Below are positions 50,663 to 61,413 of a DNA stretch of 64,000 nt, one piece after another. Below the pieces are notes generated by a model. It was given only the letters and a program-made list of their open reading frames with translations. It ran no database searches and was not told the DNA's origin. The stretch's first letter is position 1; each line of letters opens with the position of its first letter. The DNA comes from Cyanidiococcus yangmingshanensis (Eukaryota; Rhodophyta; Bangiophyceae; Cyanidiales; Cyanidiaceae): NCBI GenBank assembly GCA_013995675.1, contig VWRR01000001.1, positions 806,001-870,000 on the forward strand, read 5' to 3'. Position numbers and translations under genes: made by a program.

Positions 50663-53010
50663 ATGCCAGGGCCAGCACCTGGGCGTCATGCGGCGGCAGC
50701 AGCGGCTGGCGTCGCGGTGGCAACCGCTGCATCAGAGCAGAAGGATCCCGTACCGTCTGTTGTTGGTCAGTCGGCTCCATGCACTGGTGGAAAGGGCTTC
50801 CTAGTGGAGCGAGATGTTTTTCTCGGCTCTGGCCATTTCGGTGATGTCTATCGTGGCCGCAATGCATTAACTGGAGAACCGGTCGCGGTAAAGCTGGAAT
50901 ATCGGTCCCGAACGATCGCCTATCGCGAATGGGAGGTACTTATGAAGATGCAAGGCCACGGTGCACCGGCAGTATACTACACAGGCCACGTCGGGCGCTA
51001 TTTTGTGTGCGTCATGCAGTTACTCGGGCCGACTCTACAGAAGGCTCTCGAGTCGCGAGCATCACGCCGCTTCACCTGGCCACAAGTTTCCCAGATTGCG
51101 CTGAAGTGCTTGGCGCTTATCAAACGCATCCACGATCTGGGTTATGTTCATGGTGATGTGAAACCGGAAAATTTCCTCTTGGAGTATCGAGAACTGAAAA
51201 CGCCACCATCGAATCGCCGGAATGGCACAGTGACCTGCGCGGATCCGCTGGCAGCCTTGGAAGCGAATGTGGAGGCGCGAGATACCAAAACAGGTGGATT
51301 GAATGCAGCAACGCGAGCGACCGACTCGAAGCACCCCGGTGGCTCCCAGTCAGCTGCGTGTGCGAACCATGCTGCACCGAAAATCGACATCAGTGTGCCT
51401 CTCTATATCATTGACATGGGTCCTGGCAACTCGCTGGCGTGAGGACGACGTCAGCGGGAAACATGTGCCCTATGGTCAGCGCATCGATCATTTCAGTGGT
51501 ACTGTGCGCTATGCCTCAGTGAACGCTCATCTCGGTCGCTACTTATCTCGACGGGATGACCTGGAATCTCTGGCTTACATGCTCATCTATCTGCTCAAAG
51601 GGCAACTGCCTTGGCAGGGTTTTGTTGGTGACGACAAGAACATGCAGGTTTGTGAGTGCAAAGGGACGAATGCTCATCAGCGATATCTGTCGAGCAGTCC
51701 CGGATGAGTTGCGTTATTTTCTGGCCTATGTTCGGCAGCTCAAGTTTGCCGAACAGCCAGATTACGAATATATGGCACGAATACTGGACTGCAAACAGGG
51801 CACTGTGTGGATCCATCAACAGTTGCGCCTGATATCCGAGGGAGTTCCAACTGTGCCCGCGTACCAAATGCGTTCTGCGGCCACTACGGCAACCGAGGCG
51901 AATGGGCTCACCGGCAGTGCCGGCGTCATTAATTTGACTGGCGAAATCTCGCAGAACAGTGCAGTTGGTGCGGACGTCCTCCTGGTGGAGACTTCGACTC
52001 CCGCGAGCGTGACAGGGAAACGACGTAACAGCAGCACAACGCAGAGCTGCGTCCAGGCTGTGAAGCGAGCCCGAACACAGGAGAGTGTTAGTGATCCTGA
52101 GAGTGCCGTGCGGACGCCTTCAAAAGTGAGTTCCGCGGATCTTGTTGGCAGTCCACTTGGCGGTGCCCAGTCTGAGGATGCGCTGGCACTCGCAATACAG
52201 GATGTCGGATTACGGAGTGGGCGCTTTGAGATCATTGCGCCGCGCACGACCAAAACGCATCAGTGGATTATCGTCAGCACTTCAGCAAACAGCTCGTCTG
52301 CGAGTGCGCCGGCCAGCCAGGTGTACACGAGCCACACCTCGTACAAGAACCTTGTTCGAGAGGTGGAGCGCAAATGGGCCCAGGGTATGCGTATTAGTCT
52401 TCTGTGCTTTGACGGAGGCATGTGGACCAGCGTTCTCAACGCCAAGGACCCCATCCTTGTTGAGCAGGCGATGCATTACTGTCCCGGTAGCGAGGTGCCT
52501 CGTGACTGGATTCGTAGCAAATGGGACGAGGGGTTTTATATCACGGCGTGCTCAGCGAACCACACCAGCTGGGGGATCGTAGCATCAACCATGAATCGAA
52601 GCAAGCGCTACAAGCAGCAGAGCTATATTGTGAGCTCGACGTTCCCGGCCAAGTGGTGCGCAGACAAGTGGACCAACGGGTACGCCATCACCAGTCTGTG
52701 CGTGCAAGGGCCACCCTCGGCGGAGCAGTGGCTGGTGGTCATGAGTCGAGGAACTGCGTACAAGGAGCAGCTCGTTGAACTCGATTTCGGTTACCCCAGC
52801 GAGAGCATTCATCAGCGATGGGATGAAGGCTACATGCTCACAGCTGTTGCATGCGGATCAGACATCTCCGCTTACGTGATGAGCAGAGGCCACGCCTTTG
52901 GTGAGGAGCAGCGATGTACCCGCACCAGTCATGGACCATTGCACAAAATCCGTGAGGACTGGAGCGATGGTCTCTTCATCACCGCTACCGGATTCGGCCG
53001 CATAACCTAA
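50663..53010 (+). CDS. MUT9-like (MLK/AEL) casein kinase 1-type kinase (interrupted frame)
   Basis: CK1-fold kinase of the plant/algal MUT9-like group, nuclear kinases that phosphorylate histone H3/H2A and photoreceptor partners. From ATG 50663: [67 protein letters not shown] (HGD instead of HRD, typical of this group), VPLYIIDMG with [49 protein letters not shown] and the final helices. A linker and a C-terminal domain (about 52200-53007) follow, built from five related units each starting Trp-x-x-Gly-Tyr/Phe (see findings), as in MLK proteins. The frame changes near 51423 and near 51664, each fitting one extra base in a short run. Confidence 0.88.
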
Positions 53011-53822
53011 ATGCGCTGTAAACGAGTCTGTTGAGGATACGAACGTTACGTGCGTCATGCAAGGCCTCAGCCTTGTTTTCGTGCCAGCGCGCTCCAGTCG
53101 TTGCCGTGTCCGCTGCCGTGTCCGCTGCCGTGTCCAGATCGATGCGTGACAGGAGGCGCCGACCCACGCGTCCGTCACGCACACGCATCAAATGGATTCT
53201 TCAACGTCCCCGATGCGTGCGCCGTCAACGCCTTGTCTACTCATGGAGACCTGCATGCGATTGCGCTTTGCGCAAGTACAGCATGTTTGCCATGGCTGGT
53301 GTTACGGATTCTCCTATAAAGGTACGGATCCTTCAGATACGACTTGCCTGCGAGCACACTGCTGGGTTTATAGAGGCTCCAAAGATAAGATGCATCAATC
53401 GCTCAAATAGGATCCCTTGAAACGCGCATCCTCGGAGAGCGATCGAGTGCATGTTTCGAGGAGCGCACCCACCATGGGTTGCGGCGTTCGATGCGGCGCC
53501 GCGGATCGTCGATGCGCGTCCGCCGTGGCCCATGCGAGCCGCATCGGCTGCCCATGCGTAGCGCCAGGCCAGAGACTCGATTGGCGCATTGGCTCGAGCG
53601 CACGCACGCTCATCGCCGCTTTGGTTGCCGAGCGTAGACGCGCTTGCGAGTCGAAAGTTGCGAACGAGTCTGCGACGCCTCCTCTTCGTATTCGTTCCCC
53701 GAAAGCGTGCACTCCGTAGGTTCGATAGGGTCGTTGATTAAGAGTATCATTTTTGATTTCTGGAGCGCGTGTCGTGTTTTCTTCTGGCTCTCTGAGTTTT
53801 TAGGTTGTTCTGAATTGAAAGC
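53011..53822. other. Spacer between MLK kinase and GCSH
   Basis: No gene recognised. A short tandem of ccgctgccgtgt occurs at about 53106-53137. Several open frames near 53400-53720 on both strands are GC-rich chance overlaps. The GCSH promoter lies at the right. Confidence 0.4.
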
Positions 53823-54376
53823 ATGAACCGATTGCTTGTGCGCTGTTTACAGCCGCACGGCGCTGGCGTAATTCAACAGCTCGCTCCTCGTCTTTCGACT
53901 CACTTATTTGGACCACGGAATGAGCTTTCGATATTTGGTAGTGGGGCATCCTGCCGAGGAAAGCGGTGGTTGGCGAGCTCGGCGAACACGTTTCCAGCGG
54001 ATCGAAAATATGTCAAAGTCGCACGAGTGGGTTAAACTGGAGAACGGAACGGGTACGATTGGGATTACGACCCACGCGGCGACACAGCTGGGCGACATTG
54101 TGTTTGTTGATCCTACCGGAGGTTGGATCGCAACTGGAGAAGGGTTCCACTTTCGGTGCCGTTGAATCAGTCAAAGCCGCGAGCGATGTCTATTCACCGG
54201 TGAGTGGCGAAGTTGTCGAAGTGAATGCTGTTCTCAGTGAGGATCCTGCTCAAGTGAACAAGGATCCGCACGGAGCCGGATGGATGATTAAAGTGCGGGT
54301 GGACAATCCCGATGAGCTCCATGATCTGATGGACGCGCGTGCGTACGAGCAGCATGTGCAGTCGGAGGACCACTGA
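53823..54376 (+). CDS. GCSH: Glycine cleavage system H protein, mitochondrial (two frame changes)
   Basis: Lipoyl-carrying shuttle of the mitochondrial glycine decarboxylase complex, needed for photorespiration and C1 metabolism. ATG 53823 opens a basic, Ser/Arg-rich presequence ([15 protein letters not shown]...[11 protein letters not shown]). The mature domain reads [33 protein letters not shown], then [63 protein letters not shown]. The lipoylated Lys is in ESVKAASD (codon 54173-54175). The protein is spread over three frames, with changes near 54012 and 54112, each fitting one extra base. Every expected part of the H-protein is present, so the interruptions look artificial. Confidence 0.93.
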
Positions 54377-55151
54377 GCTCGCTGCGTCCGTGTCGGACTG
54401 AGGAATGCATTGAGGGCGACAGAGCCTGAAGCGCGAGCGAAAGCAGTGACCGACGAACGAGTTTTTATGGTGCGACGCTCGGGTCTCGGGAAGAGGCAGC
54501 AGGCGACCGAGCGCTGGGACGATGGGTGGCGCGTCAAGGGTCCGGGTCCAGTTAGCTCATAGATCCGTCGATGAGAAACGGGTAACTGAACCTTGTCTTG
54601 AATACGGTACCGCGCGCGACGATGTGAGCGCTCTTTCATTCGCGTAAAACGCCCTCGACAATGTTAGACTAGCACAGCGACGCGTGACGAGGTTCAGAGA
54701 AGGCACATTAGGGCCCCCAGACCATGCGCTCGGGAGTGAGTATGATCACCTGCTCCGAATCAAAGCTACGGCTCGAGATGAGGCAACGTGAGCGCTGGCG
54801 CAGGTATCGCTCCCCGCTCGGTATGTGACGAGTGGCGCGACACACTAGTGGTGGTTCAACCGATACGCAGTCGGGACGAATGATCGCCATATGATGTATC
54901 TCTGGTGCCGAGGGTTATTTCCGCGAGAAACCTGCCATCACGACAAACCGAGACGTGCGCTCTATGCTGGCTGCACGAAACGCTGAGCAACTCGCATCAT
55001 CAATGTGTCTTCAGTGCGACCATCGTGCTTCACGCTTTCGATGGGCGATTCGCCATCACAGAGCGTGCACTTGCGGGCCAAATGGGAGCAATCTGAGCAG
55101 AACCGCCAGAATCAGGCAAGGCCGCTCACGCTGCCCGGCCGGTTGCTCTGG
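54377..55151. other. Convergent spacer GCSH / FGGY kinase
   Basis: No gene recognised. Confidence 0.4.
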
Positions 55152-57458
55152 TTAATTCAATGAGGCGAGCACATCCGTCATCTCGGCACGATAGGCGAGT
55201 TGCTCTTGCTGCATGCGTTGGAAAATCCGATATTTGGCTTCATGATAAGGTCTCCAAGCCGGTTGTGGATCCAGTCGATGAAATCGCTGATGTGGTCCAC
55301 CATTCATCGAGGAGATTACTCGAAAGAGGTCGCTGTCGAGGTGCGCACAGCGTGCACAGATCGCTCCACCCAACAGCATGACATCAAAGGAACGTTCCGC
55401 AAATACCACCGGCATTTGACAGGTGTCTGGTAAGCAGCGGACAAAGAGGTCATTCTTGAGCATGCCACCACAAAGCAGAATCACGCAGGATATCATGACC
55501 TGCTTCATTCAACCGCTCAATAATCTGGCGTGTGCCGTAGCCTAGTGCTTGCACCGTAGCCAAGTACAAGGCCGCAAATGCATCCACATTCGTAAAGGTA
55601 TCGAGTCGGAGACCAACTGATTGCGCCGCTCATTCGCGGATCTGCGAGAAACGAGCGGTTTCCGTGAAAATCCGGATAGACGTGGATTGAGGCTGCTCGG
55701 CGCATTTGTTGGAGCCCAAGCCGACAGAGCCGCTCATGAATGGCGGCGGTGCGTAGATGACCAAGACCTAAGCTCGCTGCATGGCTCTCCACGAGGTAGT
55801 CGAGTAGACGGCCGGTCACACTTTGGCCGCCTTCATTGAGCCACATCTCGGGTAGCACAGCGGAGCGGTGGGGTCCCCATACACCGCGCACAAAAACTGC
55901 CTGGCGAGCGCAGATCATGTGACAGGTAGACGTTCCCGCAATAACAGCTATGCGTTGCGACCAGTCAAAGCGATCCCCGTCTGAACACGAAGGCGATCCC
56001 TGCATCGTGTTATGGAGCTTGTCTCCCAGAGGAGCGTCATCTGTGGAACATGTCGGAGCAGCAACCGATTTGGATGTCAGGGTATGCCCCGATGTCTGTT
56101 GGCGAGGCGCTGCACCATCATCGGCCGTGACGAGCACTGCACCTTGAACCCGCTCATCCGCGCCAGTTTGGGACTGAAACCGCTTTGTTGGATTCGTTTC
56201 CATCCTGTAATCGGCCTCAAGCGAGACTGATGTGCGGTTCCATGGAAGAGAGTCTGCGCCATCCTTCTCAGATGACGTCGGAATCTGCATACTGAGTGCG
56301 CCAATGGCGCCGGCGTGTGCATCTACCATACCAGAGGCCACGACGACATCCCTATAGTCCCAAACAAATCGAGCTGGTGTACTGTTCAGCCCTGCTCCTG
56401 TATCATTGCAATTCATGCTGTCCCCTGTTGGTGTTGTCGTTGCCGTTGTCTCCAGCGGCGGAGACACTGCAGCGCCGAGCAGTAGAACTGATGCAATTTC
56501 GGAGAGCCCCATTGACCCACTAGGGCCCGAGACACGCTGCCCGGGCATGCGAGTCTCCCGCCCGAAGCAACCACGAGCGAAGAGGTCGTCAAGACCCCAT
56601 CTTTCGTAGAATCGAGCATCCCATCGCATTTCGTCCGTTCGATATGCCCATTTTGCGGCAACAGGACACAGACCCCGCGCCTCCAGATTCCCTGTGAGCA
56701 CAAAAACGAGAAAGTCCGAGAGGTCCATCACAGCAGCCGCCCGAGCAAGCGCATCTGGTCGATGACTGACGCAGCCAGACCAATTTTGGTGGTTCATTCT
56801 CCGGCGACATACATCCACCGTAGAATCGGAGAATATCCCTAGTGCATTCGGCTCGATCAGCGTTGATTTCAGCGGCCTCTGCTTCCGCTCGGTGGTCCAT
56901 CCAGACAATCACATCCCAGGTGGTTTCTGGTTGACCAGCACTGGTCACGGTGGATGAAGGACTGACCGATATACCTCCGGGTACTGGTTGTAGAGGCGTC
57001 GCCGCGGGAGTACCTCGCTCAGAGGCGGTTTGGCCGAAAAAAGCGGCCTGTTCTGGGCTGACGACGACGAGAGAGCAAGTGGCATCCACACCAATACCAC
57101 ATAAACGCCATTGAGCGACGTGAACTTCACTGCAGAATTCGTAATTTAGTGTCGAATTCGTCACGGATACGATACCGTTTGCAGGAGGTGTGCCTCGGTC
57201 GGGTTCCGAGCACGCAGCCCGGGCCAGTGACCGCTGCACTCCAGCTTGCGCTGCTTCTCTCAACGTTTGTTGTATGGATTCACGAACAGCTTTCAGAATG
57301 AGCACTGTTGACTGTTCGTAATAGTCTGGTTGTGGATTGTTGGTTAGAAAAGGTGCCTCACCTCTAGCGATGCACTGGCCGCACTCGTCAAAGAGCGCAG
57401 CGCGAGCACTCCCAGTGCCAACGTCAACACTCAGATAAACAGGTAGAAGTCGCGTCAT
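55152..57458 (-). CDS. FGGY: FGGY-family carbohydrate kinase, ribulokinase-like (interrupted frame)
   Basis: Sugar kinase of the FGGY/YDR109c type, which phosphorylates D-ribulose or related pentuloses. From ATG 57458: YLSVDVGTGSARAALFDECG (phosphate loop), GIGVDATCSLVV, VIVWMDHRAEAEAAEIN, GGCMSPENEPPKLVWL, then VMDLSDFLVFVLTGNLEARGLCPVAAKWAY, VVASGMVDAHAGAIGAL (catalytic Asp), IAVIAGTSTCHM, VRGVWGPHRSAVLPEMWLNEGGQS, HVYPDFHGNRSFLADPRMSG, LDTFTNVDAFAALYLATVQALGYGTRQII and LCGGMLKNDLFVR with PVVFAERSFDVMLLGGAICA. Frame changes lie near 56769, 55618 and 55494, each fitting one extra base. A polar insert of about 120 residues separates VDAHAGAIGAL from IAVIAGTS. The substrate is inferred from the family. 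Confidence 0.88.
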
Positions 57459-57878
57459 CTTTCATTGAATTCACCTTGAAAAACGTTGCTGTACTGGATT
57501 CAAAATCACGAGGGCGAGCTGAAACGTCCTCTTGATGCTTGGCAAGCACCTCCCTAGTGCTGTCTGTTCGGTACACCCACTCCAGGCGGTATTCGATAGT
57601 GCCAGGGTCGTCTTCGACTGCCACAGAGCGGTCGCGCCTCCTCAGAATTCCTCAACTGGCGGGAAAGCCCCTTGAGTCTTCGAACGCCTCCTATTTGCTG
57701 AAAAGTACGAATACATCTAGTCGCAGTCCGAATGAAAGGGAAACCGTGTTGGGACCATTCGCTGCATCTGTTTCGAATCGTCTCTCAAGGCCGTATCGAT
57801 GCAACAGCCGTTCTAATGCAATTTCAATAATGGTCAAGGGTGATCGGTGGGTGACGAAGCACCGTTGTTATCGCTCAT
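57424..57878 (-). CDS. Fragmented small conserved-looking protein
   Basis: Reading leftward from ATG 57878 gives MSDNNGASSPTDHP, then in another frame LTIIEIALERLLHRYGLERRFETDAANGPNTVSLSFGLRLDVFVLFSK, then in a third frame SVAVEDDPGTIEYRLEWVYRTDSTREVL followed by KHQEDVSARPRDFES. The amphipathic pattern and codon use look like coding DNA. The breaks (about 57838, 57675 and 57640) resemble those of neighbouring genes. The total would be about 150 residues. The last codons overlap the FGGY start on the same strand. No family recognised. Confidence 0.45.
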
Positions 57879-58945
57879 GTGAAGCAATCATGGTGATGAT
57901 GATGAGCAGCAGCAGCAGCAACAGCAGAATGGTACGAGAGAACGAACGCCTCTGCGCAGTCCTTCGCTGCGACAACTTTATTCGAAACGGCTCGAGAGAC
58001 AGACGCTCAGCAATTTCGAGGTTCGATGATTCGTCATGGACGCCCCAGTGAGTATGCCTAGACGTCTGTTATGGAAAACATCTGAATCGCTGGATACACC
58101 GCCGACGACAGACCAGTGTTTCAGGTTCTCGTTCACTTCAGTGGGGCAAGCCAACGGACGAGCATGCCGAGGAAACGCTTATTGCGTTTTCATTCTAGAT
58201 GTACCGATGCTTGCGGCTCCCTAAATGACTCATTCATGGACGCAAATGTGACCAAGATATTCTGATACAGGCCTCGATAAACGCCAGAGTCTGTTCATCA
58301 GGTTCTGTATCCACGAGCGTTCTAAAGAAGTCGTCGACGCTCATCGCTTCCCGCCACGATCCAGCATGGACGCTCGCGACGCCACTATGCAGGGCTCAAC
58401 CAGCTCCATCTGAAATAGTCCAGAACCCAGTTCTGCAAGACTTTGTTTCCTTTCCAGCAAGGGTACTCAATATACGTACGTTTGCTCGCTTCATCTCCAA
58501 CAAGAAGGCAAGATAGTGCATACCGTCCTTTGTCTGATTTCCAAACGAGGATGCGCTCTGAATAAGCTGCCGGTTGTCGCTTGGGCGACCGGCATCGCGC
58601 GCGCCGACCGCAGAACTGTCCGGGCGGCGCTCTTCTCTTCCGACGAGTTTGGCGTTCAGGCGGCGGCGTCAGTGCACTTGCACACGCCCGGAAACGCTCT
58701 GTGAACAGCGTTCCTGGTGGGCAAAAGCGCTCGACCTGGACCCCAAGTGCTGATCCATCGAGTCATCTATAGAGTCTCGTGGGTGTTTGTCCAGGACTGG
58801 CGGGGAACTCAAGCGTGTTCTCGGTGGTTTGGTGCTTGCGCGCAACCGAGCGTTGCCAGCAGGCGTGCGTGTGTTGCACCTAGACGACGCCCCAGGTCTT
58901 TCTCTTTTTGCAGGGGGACGGCGCCCGATTGAGGTTTGAGTGAAT
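57879..58945. promoter_or_regulatory. Divergent spacer before TBP
   Basis: No gene recognised. It includes an (atg)n(agc)n microsatellite at about 57892-57928 and the TBP promoter region on the right. Small plus-strand frames near 58516-58772 are unassigned. Confidence 0.45.
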
Positions 58946-59668
58946 ATGGCTGATTCCTCGGTGTCAGAGGAGCACGCCAAGTCGAAAAACGTGGAAACCT
59001 CTGAGGAGAACAGCGTCTCCTCAACGGTGGAGCGTTTTCGACGTCCTCCAGTCGCAGATGTAGAGGTGAAACTGCAGAATGTTGTTGCCACGGTGAATCT
59101 GGTGTGCCCTCTGGATTTACGTCACATCGCGATGCGGGCTCGGAACGCGGAGTATAACCCAAAGCGTTTTGCGGCAGTCATTATGCGAATACGAGATCCC
59201 AAGACGACTGCGTTGATCTTCAGCACCGGCAAAGTTGTGATCACTGGGGCGCGCTCAGAAGAGGATGCTCGTCTGGCAGCGCGCAAGTACGCCAAGATCG
59301 TGCGAAAGCTGGGGTATGAGGATGTAAAATTTGCTGACTTTGGGCTGCATAACTTGGTCGCGAGTGCGGATGTGCGGTTTCCAATCCGCCTGGAGGCCCT
59401 CGCCCATGCGCACAGTAACTATGCGCATTATGAACCGGAGCTTTTCCCTGGTCTCGTGTATCGTATGCTAGAGCCCAAGTTGGCGCTGTTAATATTTGTG
59501 AGTGGCAAGGTCGTAATCACTGGAGCCAAGTCGCGCGATGATTTGAATGATGCATTTCAGAAGTTGTATCCGGTGCTGTGCCAGTTCCGCAAGGCAGACT
59601 CTCGGCCCGTATCGCAGGCAACCACTGCTGTAATGCAACCTGGTGCGAATACAGGATCCTCTGCTTGA
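58946..59668 (+). CDS. TBP: TATA-box-binding protein
   Basis: General transcription factor that nucleates preinitiation complexes for all three nuclear RNA polymerases. It is 240 residues from ATG 58946 (an upstream in-frame GTG is ignored). A short acidic/Ser-rich N-terminus (about 35) precedes the two-repeat saddle. Repeat 1 reads [40 protein letters not shown], with [37 protein letters not shown]. Repeat 2 reads [20 protein letters not shown], with [38 protein letters not shown]. The paired Phe residues that kink DNA are present. A polar tail follows the second repeat. Unbroken. Confidence 0.98.
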   Translation: MADSSVSEEHAKSKNVETSEENSVSSTVERFRRPPVADVEVKLQNVVATVNLVCPLDLRHIAMRARNAEYNPKRFAAVIMRIRDPKTTALIFSTGKVVITGARSEEDARLAARKYAKIVRKLGYEDVKFADFGLHNLVASADVRFPIRLEALAHAHSNYAHYEPELFPGLVYRMLEPKLALLIFVSGKVVITGAKSRDDLNDAFQKLYPVLCQFRKADSRPVSQATTAVMQPGANTGSSA

Positions 59669-60514
59669 CTGACACCATCGCTATCAGACAAGAGGAGAAC
59701 CGCGGATGAGTCACTATCTTGAAAAAAGCGGCCGTAACCACAGCAGGAGCTGGAAACCTTTTGAAAGCGGCTGCAGGGTTGCGGCACAGATGAACGAGAC
59801 AATCCAGCTCGATAGGCTTGGCAGCTAGGTGTTGATGTTGCTCGAGTGAGCGCTCGAGCTGGCTTGGGGTTTTTACCGATGTGTTATAAAGCGTTTCAAT
59901 GCTTCAGGATTTGGGGTGTTGGGTGCTTGAAACTAGCTTGGCTGCAGAGCAGGCGCCGACATGACGCCGTATGATTCATCAGCAGCATTCGAAGATCACC
60001 GGCTGCCTCTAGGACGCACGCGAATGCTGCAAAGAGAGGCTCCGAGAAAGGGCCGCTACCAATAGAGGCGCGTGGAAGCATGAACCAGTGTCCTCCGGGA
60101 ACCTATTTTGCGGCATCAGCGGCTCAAGCTGCGGCTCTTCAGATGCGTTCCTGTGTTTCATGGGTGCAAATGCACGTCAGCGAGGTCATGTGCGGGCGAT
60201 CACGGCGAGTGCCGCAACCCAAGCGCAATCTGGTACCGTCATGATTTCCCACTGTCGCTGGATACAATAGAATCATGGTTTGAATAGATGCCAAGACCCT
60301 CAGCACTCGGACTGGCACTCAACGGGTCTCTCATGATGTTGATCCCACTCACTTCTACTAGAGCGACCTCTGATTCAAGCGCGCGCCTTTCTGAATAGCT
60401 TGATTCCGTCTGGAGCCGATGACTGCGTCCAGTGAGCAACGTTTTGAAGACTCAACACGAGAGTCAAAGCAGTTTCTCAAGACTGACTTTGGATGAAGCG
60501 TATCTAGTTGCATG
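59669..60514. other. Convergent spacer TBP / TLC gene
   Basis: No gene recognised. Confidence 0.4.
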
Positions 60515-61413
60515 CTAGTCGTTGTTGGAAGCCCCACGTGAGCAGGGATGCATTGGCGGTGTGTTTTCGAATACCGCTCTCCGTTGCTGTCCGAAGAGTT
60601 TGCGCGCACCCCGGAACATGAGCATGGTCCAGTATACATTCAGCAGCCATATGCCGAGGGAGGCGGAGCCACCCACCGAGACCTAGCCAGAACACGCTCA
60701 AGGCCTCACTCGCATTCAGATAGGAGGGAGCGCTTCGGACAATCGCAAAGACGAGAAGGGGGATGTACAGCACACGTCCAACGACGAACGCAAGCAGCAT
60801 TCCAAGTCCTACTGCTTTGTACTGCCAGCGCTCTCGGTAACGAAAGCTGAGAAACCAGCGCGCATTGACGAGTGGTGTTGAGATCTCCGTCAGCATGATT
60901 CCGGTGGCCCATATGAAGGCGAGCGGCTGCCTCTGTCCAACAAAGTAGCAGAAGACAACAGACAACGCTGAGAAGACGTGGTGCGCAAGCGATGACCACG
61001 GTGAGGATATTGAACGAAGGAAACAGCAGGATCAAAGAAGCATCATAACAAAAATAGCATAACAATAGCGCGTGTGAGATGTAAAAGGAGGCTGCATGCG
61101 GAAGCACTGGGCCAGATGGCCCATGTTGCAGTTCAGCTGACCAAACCTGCTGGAGCAGCACGCTCGAGACGCTGACCATGACCAGTGCATTCACGTTCGA
61201 CACCACACGGGATATCCACTCCGCCCGTTGACTAGACGATAGACACTCACGAAACGTTCGCGAGACTGGCACCAGTGAGTAGACGAGTGCAGCGATGCCG
61301 AAGAAGGACCACCAAGCCACAAAACCGTAGAATAGAAACCCAGAGTGATACAAGTCGGAGATGCAGCGCGGCTGAGCGCACCACCTATCCAAAGTATCGA
61401 ATGCACGCTGCAT
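60515..61413 (-). CDS. TLC-domain membrane protein, TMEM56/TLCD4-like (two frame changes)
   Basis: Polytopic ER-type membrane protein with a TRAM-LAG1-CLN8 domain, as in TLCD4/TMEM56 proteins of unknown substrate that are tied to lipid handling. From ATG 61413: YHSGFLFYGFVAWWSFFGIAALVYSLV, WISRVVSNVNALVMVSVSSVLL, FYISHALLLCYFCYDASLILLF, then in a second frame AHHVFSALSVVFCYFVGQRQPLAFIWATGIMLTEISTPLVNARWFL (the ExSTPxxNxRWF signature), YKAVGLGMLLAFVVGRVLYIPLLVFAI and, in a third frame, GIWLLNVYWTMLMFRGARKL. The changes near 60988 and 60671 each fit one extra base in a short run. Ceramide synthase is unlikely because the Lag1p HH motif is absent. Confidence 0.8.

Noticed and set aside
51410-51670. 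Tiny spliceosomal introns explaining the frame changes
   Set aside because: The shifts need only one base, no GT-AG pairs of sensible length fit, and the protein match is continuous across each site.
60515-61413. Ceramide synthase (LAG1) identity for the TLC gene
   Set aside because: The paired-His Lag1p catalytic motif is absent; the ExSTPxxNxRWF signature fits TMEM56/TLCD4-type proteins.
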